From NCBI GenBank assembly GCA_015143295.1, contig CM026565.1:33240052-33304051 (forward strand): a DNA stretch of 64,000 bases, given 5' to 3'. Shown here piece after piece: positions 13,685 to 25,953 of the stretch; position 1 is the first letter of the stretch, and each line of letters opens with the position of its first letter. Source of the stretch: Tetracentron sinense. Its lineage: Eukaryota > Streptophyta > Magnoliopsida > Trochodendrales > Trochodendraceae. The notes below the pieces were generated by a model that had not been told where the DNA came from, ran no database searches, and saw only the letters and a program-made list of their open reading frames with translations. The translations under genes and the position numbers were made by a program.

Positions 13685-14110
13685 TAAAAGTGATTATTTG
13701 ACAATTAATTTTTACACAATTATTTTTTATTACAATTGAGATTCAATTTCGTATTCCTCGAATACAATTACTTGAAAAAATGATTATTTGATAATTAATT
13801 TCTATATGATCAATTTTGGCACAATTGGTTTTTTGCTGATAAAATCTAGACTCAACTTCGTGTTCCTAAATATTATTATTTGAAAAAGTGACTATTTAAT
13901 AATTAATTTCTACACAATCAATTTTATCACAATTAATTTTTGGGAAATAAAATCCAATCCAAACATCACCTTAGAAAATCTTCATCTTTTCCCAAACATT
14001 ATTATTTGATAAAGTGATTATTTAACAATTAATTTCCATACAATCAATTTTATCACAATTGATTTTTGGCTAATAAAATCCAAAGGCCACCTTAGAAAAT
14101 CGTCATCAAA
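13685..14110. repeat. Degenerate short tandem repeat, 4 units
   Basis: The phrase TGATTATTTGACAATTAATTT (with substitutions) begins near 13691, 13781, 13890 and 14012, each followed by 'tacacaatcaattttatcac' variants and a 'taaaatccaa' tail. Unit spacing is about 90-125 bp. Noncoding, AT-rich. Confidence 0.7.
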
Positions 14111-16060
14111 ATAAAATTTTTTTCTTTTGGTCGGAAGATATCATCATTCATTCATTCATTGAAAGAAGCAGCATCCAAATAAACTCATTCGGATGCATAT
14201 TATAGGAAGAAAACCGATTTTGGTATTTGCAATAATGTTCCCAGAATAAAGGAAGGAAAGTATGCATTGTGTGGAGAGCATATAATCTCGAGGTCAACAC
14301 ATGCATTAAACTGCAGGCCCCACACCATCAATTTTGGCGCCGTCTACTCCATAGTCGAGAGTTGAGACTTGAGAGCAATCTTACTTGGTTCGTTGATTCA
14401 CTCGGTTTGAATTCGGGTTCACAGTTCACAGTTCGCCACTCTAAAGTGAACCCGATTTAATAGGTGTAAGATGAGATAATTCGTTTTTCGATTAGCTTAA
14501 GTTCTTTAGTTGCTTCGCTACTTAAGAATGTAAAACAAAATATATATTTTATATTATATTATAAAAATATATATCTTTAAAACATGTAAACAATATATTA
14601 CAAATACTTATTTCAAATATATATATATATGAACGGTTTGAGAACTTAGTATAAATTTGCTAAACCTAATGAAAAATATCAATGAATTTGAATAAAAAAT
14701 TCGATAAACTAAGATTTTTTTGAAACCGCTGTGGTTCACTAATTTCATGAACAAGACCGAACCGAACCACGAACCAGTTCAAGTTCGCGGTTCGCTATAG
14801 CATGTAGCGAACTTGGTAACCCTGTTCAAGAGCAAATCCTCTCAAGGAGATGTTTTTCAAAGTGCAAAAGCATATAATGATTTTTTTTATATGATTTTTT
14901 TTTTTCGTTTTCAGTTTTTCACAACCAAAAGAATTTTAACTTTTTTTTGTTTACGCAAAGTAATTGGTTTGTTTTTTGGGTGGAGCTACCGCACACCAAC
15001 ATTTTATGAAAAAACACCATAAGTAAAAATGACTCTATTTAAGGTATTTAAGGAATATAATGACACTAATACCCTTTTTATCTTCTTCTTGCTCATTGTT
15101 TCTCCGTTTTCAGCATGTACAAGTCATCTACATTTAGTAAGACAGTTGCCTTAAACAAAGCTTTCTCGAGTTGGGTTGATTCTGATGTTGTTAGGAAAGA
15201 AGAATCAGGGGAAATAGAAATGAATTGGAGAGCTGAACATAGACTTTGCCATTCACGAGGTGTGGCTGAGATATAGAACCAGTCGGCATGTTGCAGGCCA
15301 TACGGCATCCGACTCCACTCTTGCACCCCCACCACCAGAACTTCTAGCCAAACCTAGAAGAGCCCATCTCAAGTCAGTAATAAGAAACAAGCATATGCCA
15401 AGCAAAATCCGAAGCAATTGGCCACTCTTCTCATCCAGCACCTGGGTTTCATTTTCATTTTTGTTTCTTTATTATTATGTGCTATTATTCTTTTGCTTTA
15501 CATGCTAACTGGGGCCAAAACCCAAATTCTCCCACTTGAAGGGAGCATCTGCCTGTAATTTCTTGCCACAACAGCACACTTGGCACAAGACCTGCACCCT
15601 TGCATAGGATTCGGACTTGACCTCTCGGCCTGCTCTGCTATGATCCATGATTGATCTAAGGATATCCCATGCCCAACTGGTATGGATATCGGACAATTTT
15701 AAGAGTAAAAATGGCTTAGATTTAGAGTAGGGTGGGGATGCTTTTGGTAGGAAGGTTTGATAAGAGGAAAATGAAGAAGGTAAATAACGGTATTATTGTC
15801 ATCTTATTTCTCAAATATTGGGTTTTTCACTTATGCTGTTTATCGAGTTCGGATGGGCAACAGTGCATGCTGTTGCCCCTTTGTGTCTAACAAAAAGTGG
15901 GGCCCATTTTTTTGATTCTCAATTTACGCCTGTTGAATGTGGGGCCCTCCTTTGTGAGACACAAAGGGGCAATAGCGCTGTTGCGCATTCGAACTCGTGT
16001 TTATCCGTCAAATATTGGGGTGCGGATAACACCACCTTTTTTTTTTGGTATGACAAGTGA
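14111..16060. other. Intergenic, unassigned short open frames
   Basis: Two stretches have less AT-biased sequence: about 15110-15450 and 15520-15700. On the - strand they give open frames of 60-80 codons (for example 15093-15335 and 15505-15696), but no initiation context, splice structure or recognised domain supports a gene. They may be eroded exons or transposon pieces. 14390-14820 contains repeated GAACCGAACC/GTTCGCGGTTCG words in both orientations, as in the hAT-like element at 26.6 kb. Confidence 0.35.
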
Positions 16061-16439
16061 GTAAAACTCTGAGACCCTATTATCAAATATCAAGAGAGTT
16101 GGGTTGCACGATTGAAAATCCAACTCCATCAAATATCAAGTGGGTATATTATTTAGCCCATGTGCTCCTTTGTCACACAGTTAGATTTTCAGTGGTGTGT
16201 CCTAGCTCTCGATAGGACTTTTTAATCAGTTCCTTTTTTGCATATATTACAAAGTTTATCCTAGTTTGTAAATAACATGTTAAATTAAATCACCATATTT
16301 CAAACGTTAAACAAAGGACCTCATCCTTTTTTAACTTTCGTTGAATTGCATTGAAAAATATTTGAAAATGATTACATTATCCTTGTGACATTTAGTGAAT
16401 TATAATACTCTTGTAACACTTATCATTTTTTAACTTCTT

Positions 16440-17770
16440 TTACTTGTTGTTAAGACTCTTAGGGTTAAAGCATCTCATCTTGGTTTTTAGAATATTTATT
16501 TTTTTAAGTTAACGGCATGGGTTAAAACTTGTTAAACACAGTTGAAGGGCAATTAAAGGGTCATGGGGAGGTTTTGAAATATTTTAAAGTCATCATTTAA
16601 CTATAATTAAGATTTACTAACCCTTACAATTAAACTCTTTAACCTTCATTTTTAGAAAACAATTAAAACAAAAGTTGGCATAAGGGTTAAAATTTGTTGA
16701 CCATAATTCAAGGGCAGTTAAGGAGGCTTTTGCTTAAGGGCATCCTTTAATTGCATCCTTCAACTGTGATTAAGATTTTAAAAATCCTTATGATTAAATT
16801 ATCTAACCTTGATTTTTAGAATTTTTTTTTTTTTAAAAGGTAACTACATAGGTTAAAACCTATTAACTATATTTCAAGGGCAGTTAAAGGGTTTTTTTTT
16901 TTTTTGCATATCCTGTTAGGTCCATCCTAGTTTGTAAATAAGCTACGTATAAAAGTTTTGTAAATGATGAGTGCTAGTCCTACTCTCCGGCCTTTTTTAC
17001 TCACAGCCTTAACCAATCAAGTGTCAACTTTTTAAAAGTGTGTTTTAATGTTAAAAAATATTTAATTGATTACTTTTAAGACATTTGATTGGTTGAAGTT
17101 GAGAGTAGAAAAGGCCTGAGAGTGGGCTAGTACTCCTCTTCGTAAATTAACTCACCAGCTCTTTAACGTTAGACAAAAGACCTTATTCTTCCACTGCCAT
17201 TGAATTGCATTAAAAAAACATTTAAAGTTGATCATATTACCCTTCTAACATTTAGTAAATTATAATATCCTTGTAATATGTGTCCCATTTTTTTATTTTC
17301 TTTTTACTGTGGTTAAGATTTATTAACAGTTAAGATTAAAGCATCAAATATTGAGTTTTAGGAAAAAAATTAATCATAGGGGTTAAAATTTGTTAACCAT
17401 AGTTGAAGGACAATTCAAGGGGCCTTGTGAGGTTATGAAATATCATAAAGGTATCCTTTATATATGATTAAGATTCACTAACTTTTATGGCTAAAGCATC
17501 CAACCTTGACTTTTAAGAAGAAAAGTATTAAAAATAAAGTTGATCACAGGAGTTAAAACTTGCTAATTAACCAAAATTTAAGGGTAGTTAAAGGGGCTTT
17601 TGTGAGGTCATAAAATATCTTAAGGGCATCCTTTCATTGTGATTAAATTTATTAACCCTTAGAATTAAATCATCTAACCTTGATTTTTAGAATATAAGTG
17701 CATAATAGTTACTTTACTAACAGCTATAAATGGAAGTCCAATGGAACTTATGAGGTCCTTTGTCTTTTGG
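16440..17770. repeat. Degenerate tandem repeat, roughly 170-200 bp unit
   Basis: The order 'gttaaaa(c/t)ttgttaacca - aagggcagttaaaggg - gaggtcataaaatatctta - agggcatcctttaattgtgattaag - attaacccttagaattaaa - catctaaccttgatttttag' is repeated about six times with heavy drift. It was spotted near 16480, 16660, 16850, 17300, 17450 and 17580. A short part recurs near 26190-26240. Noncoding. Confidence 0.6.
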
Positions 17771-18045
17771 GTGAAAAATGGTAGAGTTAATTTGCAAAAT
17801 TATTATACATAATAGCATATTTACAAATTAGGATAAACCTAGCAAGTTATATACCAAACCCCCCAAAGTATCAGAAATCTTTGGGAAGGGAAATGAAAAA
17901 CGGACAACAGGGTGGCTTTCAAAGTGTCTACCCACTTGCAAATTGGAAGTAAACTATTATTTTAAGGCCCAGGATTCTCTCCGGTTCAACTCGAGAGAAT
18001 CTCTCGAGTTTGAACCCCTAGAGGTCGCCACATGTCTCCTTTGAC

Positions 18046-18977
18046 TAGGGGTGATATCAAGCTGAGCTGAGCCGAGCTGAGTAATGGTGTGTTCATGCTT
18101 GTTCGTTAGCTCGAAAATCATGTTCAAGCTTGACTCGTTTATTGAATAACCGAGCTCGAGCTTTACTAGCTGAACTTGAGTAATTCATGAGCTGCTTGTT
18201 TTATTGTATATAACTATTTATATTAGTAAAAAAATTCATTTTATTATCTTAGGCATAAAAGTCACGGTGTTTACTAAAATTTTAGTATAAAATTATAATT
18301 ATATAAAGGATATTCTAATCATATAAATACATTATATACTATTAATCTTTACTAGTATATAATATATGAGGATTCTCTCAAGTTCAACTTAAGAGAATCT
18401 CTTAAGTTTGAACCCCTAGAGGTCACCACGTGTCTCCTTTGACACCCCTTAACCATAGGTAAGGTTCACTAACCCATCCCACGGGTTCACTAACCCATCC
18501 TTGGGTTTTTTTTTTTTTTAATATTAATTATTATTTTTTAAATTAAAAACTGTTTTTAATATTAAAAAACTCTAAAAACAGTTATTTTTTTAAAAAAATA
18601 ATAATTAATATAAAAAAAAAAACGAAGGATGGGTGAGTGAACCCTAGGGGTGGGTGAACCTTACCCATGGTTAAGGGGTGTCAAAAGAGACACGTGGCAA
18701 CCTCTAGGGGTTCAAACTTGAGAGAATCCTAATATATATACTTAATTTTAATATTTAAATGAAATAAGTATATTTTAAATGTTTTAGTAGGTTAATATGT
18801 ATATATAATTAGAGCTTTTATCGAGCCGAGCAAGGGTGTGTTCAAGCTCGGCTCGTTTACTAAACGAGTTTGAAACTGGTGTTCAAGCTCGGCTTGTTAA
18901 CTAAGCGAACGATACTCGAACTTTTAACGAGCCGAACCTGAGTAGTTCACGAACATTTTGTTCAATAACCACCCCTA
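18046..18977. mobile_element. Non-autonomous hAT-type element nested in a MITE
   Basis: Ends are TAGGGGTG at the left and CACCCCTA at the right, flanked by an 8-bp duplication with one mismatch (CCTTTGAC at 18038-18045, CCTTCGAC at 18978-18985), as expected for hAT elements. Subterminal GAGCTCGAGCTT / AAGCTCGGCTCG words recur in both orientations. No transposase frame is present. It has itself been hit by a second MITE at about 18368-18730. A relative lies at 40673-41249. Confidence 0.8.
18368..18730. mobile_element. Inner foldback MITE
   Basis: Terminal inverted repeats begin GGATTCTCTCAAGTT and extend with gaps for well over 100 bp into an AT-rich centre. The flanks share TAATATAT (left 18360-18367 region, right 18731-18738 region), consistent with an 8-10 bp duplication. 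It belongs to the same family as the outer element of this nest, so the family was active both before and after the hAT insertion. Confidence 0.75.
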
Positions 18978-19299
18978 CCTTCGACACCCCTTAACCATGG
19001 GTAAGGTTCACACACCCCTAGGGTTCACCCACCCATCCTTGGTTTTTTTTTTATATATATTAATTATTATTTTTTAAATTAAAAAAACTGTTTTTAGAGT
19101 TTTTTTTAATATTAAAAAAAATTAATTTAAAAAAAATTAATATTTTAAAAAAAAACCAAGGATGGATGGGTGAACCCTATGGGTGGGTGAAACCCATGGT
19201 TAAGGGCTGTCAAAGGAAACACGTGGCGACCTCTAGGGGTTCAAAGTCGAGAGATTCTCTCAAGTTGAAGTCGAGAGGATCTGAGCCTTATTTTATTTT

Positions 19300-19815
19300 T
19301 AACTTTATTTCTCTTTACCAATGTGTTAAAATTTAATTGGTGTGGTCAGTTTGGAAGAGGATCCTGGGGTCCTCTAATCATAACTATTTTTAGAAACGCA
19401 ACCCAATGCGGCCTAATATGGCTGCACGTACTATGCACATACACACGTGATTAGCAGTGGTTAAAAGTCTATAACCCTTAGGATCAACATTCTAACCTTG
19501 CCTAATATAGTTATATACAACTACTAGGCTGTACGAGTGCATGTGCCATGCATGTGATTAACCGTGGTTAAGATTTTATAACCCTTAGGGTTCAACATTC
19601 TAACCTTGGGTGGTAAATTTAATAGTTTTAATTCCATTTAGGGATCACCATTCTAACCTTGGGTTGTAAATTTAATTATTTTCATTCCATATTGTTCATA
19701 TTAACCACGATTAAGTAAGGTTAAAAGGGAGACGTGTTAACCTGTGGGTGCAATTGAACTCTCCCCCGGAGTTCAATCGCGATTGGCTGTGATTTTATCT
19801 TAAAATAGATCCCCC
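19300..19815. repeat. Upstream flank of gene B with MITE-like remnants
   Basis: Contains repeated 'taaccttgggttgtaaatttaat' and 'gttaagatt...aacccttagg' words and, at 19755-19800, GAGTTCAATCGCGATTGGCT, the terminal region of the MITE family seen complete at 24616-24969. No gene. Confidence 0.55.
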
Positions 19816-19900
19816 ATTCTCAAAGTCATCGGTGGTGGATCGGTGGATCCACCATTCTCAAAGTCAGCGGTCAATCCTGCCGACTGATTATTGGGCTGGG

Positions 19901-19907
19901 TATAAGC
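19901..19907 (+). promoter_or_regulatory. Putative TATA box of gene B
   Basis: TATAAGC lies 42 nt upstream of the start codon. The same spot holds TATAAAC in copy C (27780, also 42 nt), TATAAAA in copy F (55069) and TATAAAC in copy G (57462), inside a conserved block from 'ggtcaatcctgccgactgattattg' to the start codon. Conservation of position is the main support; the transcription start is not known. Confidence 0.6.
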
Positions 19908-19942
19908 ACATCGTGAGAGAGCGAGCTTTACACTGTTCGCTA

Positions 19943-22900
19943 ATGGCTTCCAAGGAAATTTTCCTGTTCATTTTCTTATGCATTAGCATGAGATCTTATT
20001 CTGCTGTTGTAGAACCAGACTCCCTTACACAAGGCGACCAGCTCATGGACTACCAGCACTTGGTTTCTGCAGGTGGGATCTTCAAATTAGGATTCTTCAG
20101 CCCCGGAAATTCGAAGCAACGGTACATAGGAATATGGTACAGTAATGATTCAAATGAAAATATAGTCTGGGTTGCCAACCGAGACAACCCCATCAGCGAC
20201 ACCTACGGAGTTCTCACCATCGACGGTGATGGAAAATTGAAAATCGTACACGGGAACGAGACTCTTGTTGTTTTGAATTCCGATCAAACAACTACAAATG
20301 CAACTGCTACTTTAGAGGATACAGGAAATTTTGTAATGAGAGAAGTGAATTCCAAGCGGGTATTGTGGCAAAGCTTCGATTATCCTACAAACACCCTTCT
20401 GCCCGGGATGAAACTAGGTGTGAATTTAAAGACGGGGCATAGATGGTCACTTGTTTCATGGTTAAGCAGTGAGGAACCAGCTACAGGAGCCTTCACCCTC
20501 GGCGGGGACCCCAACGGCACGACGCAATTATTCATGTGGCAGCGAGGGGACCTTTACTGGACTAGTGGGGCATGGCGCAACGGGACTTTCGAGTTCTTCG
20601 AGTTTGTGTCTTGGAACGCGGTGCATCCAAAGTACCAAATGGAATACATTTCAGATGGGGATGAGAAGTACTTCACTTATAGCGTTAAGGATGGAAGTAA
20701 ATCGATGTGGGTAATGGAGCCATTGGGGCAAATCGCGGACAAGCAGGGACGAACAACAAGTTCTATTGGAACATCCAATTTTTGTGATGGCTATAGCTTT
20801 GATCAAGGGTGTTTGGGGCCTAAGCTGCCGGAGTGCAGGAATAGTAGTAAAGATGTGTTCGAGCTTAAATACGGTAGCATAAATGGTGATCCCTATAAGA
20901 TAGATGGAAATTCGAGTTTGGGACTCAGTGATTGTAAGGTCGAGTGCACGAGCAATTGTTCTTGTGTTGCTTATACTTCTCATTATACAAATGATACGGG
21001 ATGCGTGTTTTGGAGCAGTGGATCGAGTATTGAAGAGTATACGAATGGAATTCAGATGTACGTTCTTGGTTCACACAAAGGTAAGTCTATTTTATCAGCA
21101 ATGAAAGGATGTAAAAGCATATGAATGGTAGGGGTGGCCCTGGTGAGAGGAACTTAGCAGAAATGGATGTTGCAGGGCTCACACGGCTGCAACCACCCAA
21201 TAGGCAGCTTAACACACACAAAAAAAAGTGGCACTTTAGTATAAAACAGAGCTCCTGCTATTTAGTGTAAAACAGTGACACTTTTATAATTAGAGAGAGC
21301 GGAAATTTTGCAAAACACTTTCTCTCTCATAATTACATTGCACTACAAAGGGGAGCTCTGCTTCTCTGCTGGGAAGTGGAGCTCCTCTTTGTATTTAAAC
21401 TGAAAAAAATTTCAACCTGTTTTTTTACTTTAAATATGCATAAGTGGAGGCTCTGCTTTAAAGCTTTGAAATCAAACTCTCCTTTGTCATTACAATTGAT
21501 GGTAGTTCTATAATTGTAGGAGAAATCATGCTTAATTTTTTTTCCGTAATTACATAATTGTCATTTAGCTTGCATTGAAATATGGAGCTCCATCAAACGC
21601 GTTGACGCATTAGTTCCGACTCTTCTCAAACTCTTTTTTTATTACTCCAGAACAATAGCTCACACACAAAATGAGCTACTAATACATCACAAAATGTGTC
21701 AGACACGTATACATCCCGAAAAATCTTCTCTACTATTATTACTAAAGATCATAATTTCACACATTTTCTTAGGTGTCTGTAGCCACGGGGTGGTTGCAGC
21801 CCTGGGCTGCAACAGCTATTGCAGCAATGATGATGGGTTGGGTAAGAGAGAGAAAAGTCCCAGCCCACATTCTAGGACTTGCAATTGATCTCTGTTCAAT
21901 TTAGGAAGTGCCTATAAGTGCAGGAAAGTTTTGGCTCCTCTTTGAACTAACTGATTAATTTTGAAATATTAGCATCACACACATTTATGCTATGTTTGGT
22001 TGCCAAGAAAATAGGTGAAAACATGGAAAATAAAATAAAATTTTAGATTTCTATTACAATTTTTAGTTGTGTTTTGTTCAATTTTCTATTCTTTTCCATG
22101 TTTTTACTTATTTTCTCGGCAACCAAACATAGGGTTAATGAGCTTGAAAACAGTAGTTAATGATAATTATTCTATGGAATATAGTGCCCCAGAGAAGTGG
22201 TTGTAAGTACATAATACAATTACGTGGCGGAATGCTAAGTATATTTGCATTTTCATACTCTCGTCCTTTGCAGATAATACAACACATGACTGTGCCAAGT
22301 AGTAGCTTAATACAAAAATTGTTCCATTATAGAAGAGGAGAGAGTATGGAAACTTTCTGAATGTGAGACTATCTTAGCATTCCTCTCTCTCTCTATCTGA
22401 CACACACACACACATATGTATATTTGTAAGTTTCCTGGATTAAATATGTACAGAAAATTGATTCTTGTCATTGAATCCTAAGTGCCCAGAATCGGAAGCA
22501 AGAGTGGGAAGGCGGGAGTAAAGATACTCGAAGGTTAGGAATACCTTCATTCATATATAGATTAACAAAAAGCTTTCTTGAATTCTTCATTTCTCAATAG
22601 GAAATACGCAAAATGGCTTACAAATTGTTGAATATGAGATAAATAGATAAATGGTATCTGCTTGTTAGTGCAGGAAAGTATTGGTGGATATGGTTTTGCA
22701 TTGCAGTAGCAGTTGCTCTAGTTATACTTCTCTTGGTCTATTTGTACTGCTTAAAGAGAAAAGTCAGACTAGAAGGTAATCTCTCATAGTAAAAAAAACA
22801 AAACTAAACAAAAGCTGAAAGGGTGATTCTCATGATCCAACATTGTATATTCCCATGTGAGCAACATTTCTAATTTGTATGTATACTAAACAGGGGAGAA

Positions 22901-24406
22901 GGAAGCAAGCAAGGCGATGTTATTCTCTGAGCTAGAAAGTAATACAACAACTTGTGATAATTTTGTCGATGCAAATGAGCTTGACAAAGAAGGAAAGGGT
23001 CATGATCTGAAAATATTTAGTTTTGCTTCTATAATGGCTGCCACAAACAACTTCTCATCTGAAAATAAGCTCGGCGAGGGTGGTTTTGGGCCTGTTTACA
23101 AGGTAAACAAGACTCTTAAATCAAAATGCTTTGAAAAATTAATATCAAATGTTACTTAAGAATTACCATTTCAGGGAAAATTAATCGAGGGGCGAGAAAT
23201 AGCTGTAAAAAGACTTTCAAGAAGTTCAGGACAAGGACTAGTGGAATTCAAAAATGAGATTATTCTTATTTCCAAACTCCAACACATGAATCTTGTTAGG
23301 CTTTTGGGTTGCTGCATGCAAGGAGAAGAAAAGATGCTAATCTATGAATTTATGCCCAACAAAAGCTTGGATTTCTTCCTCTTTGGTTAGCAATTTTTTT
23401 CAAATCAATTATATCTATTTCTTCAGTTTAGTGGTACTTCCAACTCTGTTTGTCTATTACTAATTATATTTATAAATATTGCTACGAGACAGATCCTAGT
23501 AGGAGGGAGCTTTTAGGCTGGAAGAAACGTTTCAACATCATCGAAGGGATCACTCAAGGACTTCTTTACCTTCATAAATATTCTAGACTGAGAATAATTC
23601 ATAGAGATTTGAAAGCCAGCAACATTTTACTGGACGTTGACCTGAACCCAAAAATTTCAGATTTTGGCATGGCTAGAATTTTTGGGCGAAATGCATCAGA
23701 AGCAAATACAAATAGGATTGTTGGCACCTAGTAAGTTAACAACACCTGAACCAAAACAAAAAAAAGTTAACAACACTTACTATATATGTATATATACAAG
23801 TGTTTGCACACTCACAAGCATGCATATTCCCTTAATACTAAGAAATTCTTCTTAATGATTAAATACAGCGGTTATATGTCTCCTGAATACGCAATGGAGG
23901 GAATTTTCTCAGTGAAATCTGATGTATTCAGCTTCGGAGTCTTACTATTGGAGATTGTGAGCGGCCGAAAGAACAACAGTTTCTATGAACTTGATCGCCC
24001 TCTCAACCTTATTGGATATGTAAGTTACTGAAATAAATCTCTAGACCTTTTCATTTTGCATTAAGACCTTGCTGACATTGTAAAGTAATTTGAAAATTTT
24101 CAGACATGGGAGTTGTGGAATGAAGGTACTAGCTTAGAGCTAATGGATCCGACGTTGGGTGCTTCATGTTTGAAGCAGGAAGTCTTGAGATGCATTCATG
24201 TGGGTCTGTTGTGTGTGCAAGAAAATGCAATGGACAGGCCCAACATGTCGGATGTTGCTTCTATGCTTAGTAATGAAACAATACCTCTACCTCCTCCAAA
24301 ACAACCTGCATTTTCTACTGGGAGAACTATTACTGGAGCAGATTTATCCAAGTCAGAGAAATTCTCCGTAAATGGACTAACAATTTCTGTGATGGAAGCC
24401 CGATAG
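19943..24406 (+). CDS. Gene B: intact S-domain (G-type lectin) receptor-like kinase, CES101-like
   Basis: Seven exons join in frame: 19943-21080, 22674-22775, 22894-23102, 23175-23385, 23493-23730, 23869-24019, 24104-24406 (2352 nt, 783 residues), all with GT-AG introns. Exon 1 carries a signal peptide (about 1-21), a B-lectin domain (about 24-155, with WVANRD at 76-81 and [15 protein letters not shown] at 141-155), an S-locus glycoprotein-like region, and a Cys-rich PAN-like region (about 315-375). There is no EGF module. Exon 2 encodes the membrane span (about 383-406) and a KRK stop-transfer. Kinase: [10 protein letters not shown] 474-483, Lys495, Glu511, HRDLKASN 590-597, DFG 610-612, SPE; the C-terminus ends in [11 protein letters not shown], typical of the family. 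It is an RD kinase, expected at the plasma membrane. The chosen start is the ATG shared by copies C, E, F and G; the in-frame ATG at 19832 would bury the signal peptide. Ligand unknown. Confidence 0.93.
21988..22134. mobile_element. Tourist-like MITE in intron 1 of gene B
   Basis: 147 bp with inverted ends (CTATGTTTGGTTGCC and its complement GGCAACCAAACATAG), flanked by TTA on both sides (21985-21987, 22135-22137). Copy C has the empty site in its intron 1 near 31290-31305 (acatttaataagctt), which confirms the 3-bp duplication expected of PIF/Harbinger-type elements. Confidence 0.88.
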
Positions 24407-24615
24407 AACTATTGGTTTCCCTTTATGTGTATCACACAAGAGATATATGTTTGTACGAAATTTAAGGCCATATTGGTTATTCTATTCATGTTTCTCGTTT
24501 TGAGGGAATGCTATTTTAGAAATACAGTAAAACCAAGGAGGATCACTAACTGATATCTATATCATTATCTTATTGATGTTATAAACATGGCTTGCACAGC
24601 AGAGCTGAGGTCTAG

Positions 24616-24969
24616 GAGATCGAATCACAGCCAATCGCGATTCAATTCAAGGAGAGTTCAATCACCCCCCCAGGTCAACATGTGTTCACTTTGACTCCTA
24701 TTAACCGTGGTTAAGATTCTCTAACCCTTAGTGTTCAATAATATAACCTTAGTTTTTCTAAAAAATATTAACCCTAAGAGTTAAAAATTCTCAACTAGAG
24801 TTAAATATTTTTAAACATCTTTTTCAAAAAATTAAAGTTAGATTATTGAACACTAAGGGTTAAAGAATCTTAACCACAGTTAATAGGTGCTAAGGGGAAC
24901 ACGTGTTGACCTGTGAGAGCAATTGAACTCTCCCTGAATTCAATCTCGATTGGCTGTGATTCGATCTCA
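24616..24969. mobile_element. Foldback MITE downstream of gene B
   Basis: 354 bp. Inverted ends contain GAGATCGAATCACAGCCAAT and run on for more than 40 bp; the arms also hold 'gttaagattctctaaccctta' and its complement. It is flanked by AGGTCTAG (24608-24615 and 24970-24977). The equivalent place after copy G (about 61486-61500) is empty, so the insertion is confirmed. The 8-9 bp duplication and long arms suggest a Mutator-type MITE. Relatives: 19.75 kb, 31.83-31.93 kb and 59.04-59.29 kb. Confidence 0.85.
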
Positions 24970-24979
24970 AGGTCTAGTA

Positions 24980-25700
24980 GATATCGAGTTTACCAAGGCG
25001 CATAAAATTCTGAGACCTAGACACAAACCTAAATACCCACCCTTGGATGAAAAGGCCAAGAATCTCGGGCCCAGTCGTGACAGTCTCGATAAGTTCAATA
25101 CTAGTATGCAGAATCCACCCTTTTGAGTATGGGGTGGCTATGAATAACATAGTAAAAAACCTGACATAAACCCCATGTTTGATTTTCCATCTTAATGGGC
25201 CTTTTGGTATTAGTATTTTGGGCCGTGAAAAGCCCATACCTATTTAGTTTGTAGGCCGGCTACTCTATACACTGAAGGCCCGGCACAATTGTATCCCATA
25301 ATTCTAGACCGTTGATTTCAACTAAAGGGCATGCCTATTAATAGCAACAGTCCATTTGATAGGCCATCTATGGTCGCTGACCTATTCCCAAAAGCCACAC
25401 AACTCCAAAGATCCTACCTCATATGAAAAGATTCCAGTAATCCTATTAACCGTCCAAAATCATTCGACTACATTGACTATTATGCTGATTACTATCATCT
25501 AACTAGCAGCAAATCAATGGGGATTCAAGTCATAATCGTTAACAAAAAAAAAAATGTCATATAATCGAGGGGAATACTAGGGCCAGCCGCAAATTGTTTG
25601 ATATTTTACACTTACACCCAAACATCTCTCTCTATCTTTCTCTCTTTGCAAATGCTAGTTAGTAGGTTTAGTATTCCGGCCCGGATTCTCTCTGGCTAAT
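24980..25700. repeat. Duplicated 3' flank of the receptor-kinase unit, copy 1
   Basis: Matches 34765-34991 plus 38708-39330 (after copy C) and 61500-62215 (after copy G): 'gagtttaccaaggcgcataaaatt', 'gcctagacacaaacctaaatacccacc', 'cccggcacaattgtatcccataattctagaccgttg', 'aagccacacaactccaaagatcctacc', 'atattttacacttacacccaaaca'. This shows that tandem duplication copied the gene together with about 1.3 kb of 3' flank. No gene within. Confidence 0.85.
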
Positions 25701-25920
25701 GCCAAAAAATAGTTTCGGGCTTCCATACAATAGGCGACATGTGATGGTAAAAAGGGGAGAAGTCATTCCATTTTCACCCCATGATTTTGACTTCTCCCCA
25801 CTTCATATCTCCCCCCCTTTTTCTCACACACAAAACGAGACTCCAAACTCTCCATTATTCCCGGTTGTCAACTGACTGGGTCGAACCCAGTTATTATCCA
25901 GGGGTTAATTCTTGATTATT

Positions 25921-25953
<33 letters not shown>

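Larger units (their letters stand above)
17966..19285. mobile_element. Outer foldback MITE, split by a hAT-type element
   Basis: The left part (17966-18045) reads GGATTCTCTC...AACCCCTAGAGGTCGCCACATGTCTCCTTTGAC-like; the right part (18978-19285) continues at CGACACCCCTTAACC and ends with the complement of the left arm (GTGGCGACCTCTAGGGGTT, then GAGAGATTCTCTC). Joined, they form a long inverted repeat around an AT-rich centre. Two related copies lie nearby: one nested inside (18368-18730) and a cousin at 27.4-27.7 kb. Confidence 0.75.

Noticed and set aside
15093-15696. Reverse-strand small frames as a gene
   Set aside because: No recognisable domain, no splice logic between them, and no initiation context; kept only as unassigned sequence.
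19832-19942. Upstream in-frame ATG giving a longer N-terminus for gene B (and 27711 for copy C)
   Set aside because: The extra residues are polar, would bury the signal peptide, and lie across the conserved TATA-like promoter block; the ATG at 19943 is shared by the paralogues.
20651-20983. Reverse-strand frames opposite exon 1 (also 29902-30234, 55249-55608, 58201-58410)
   Set aside because: They are antisense shadows of the receptor ectodomain exons, conserved only because the sense strand is.
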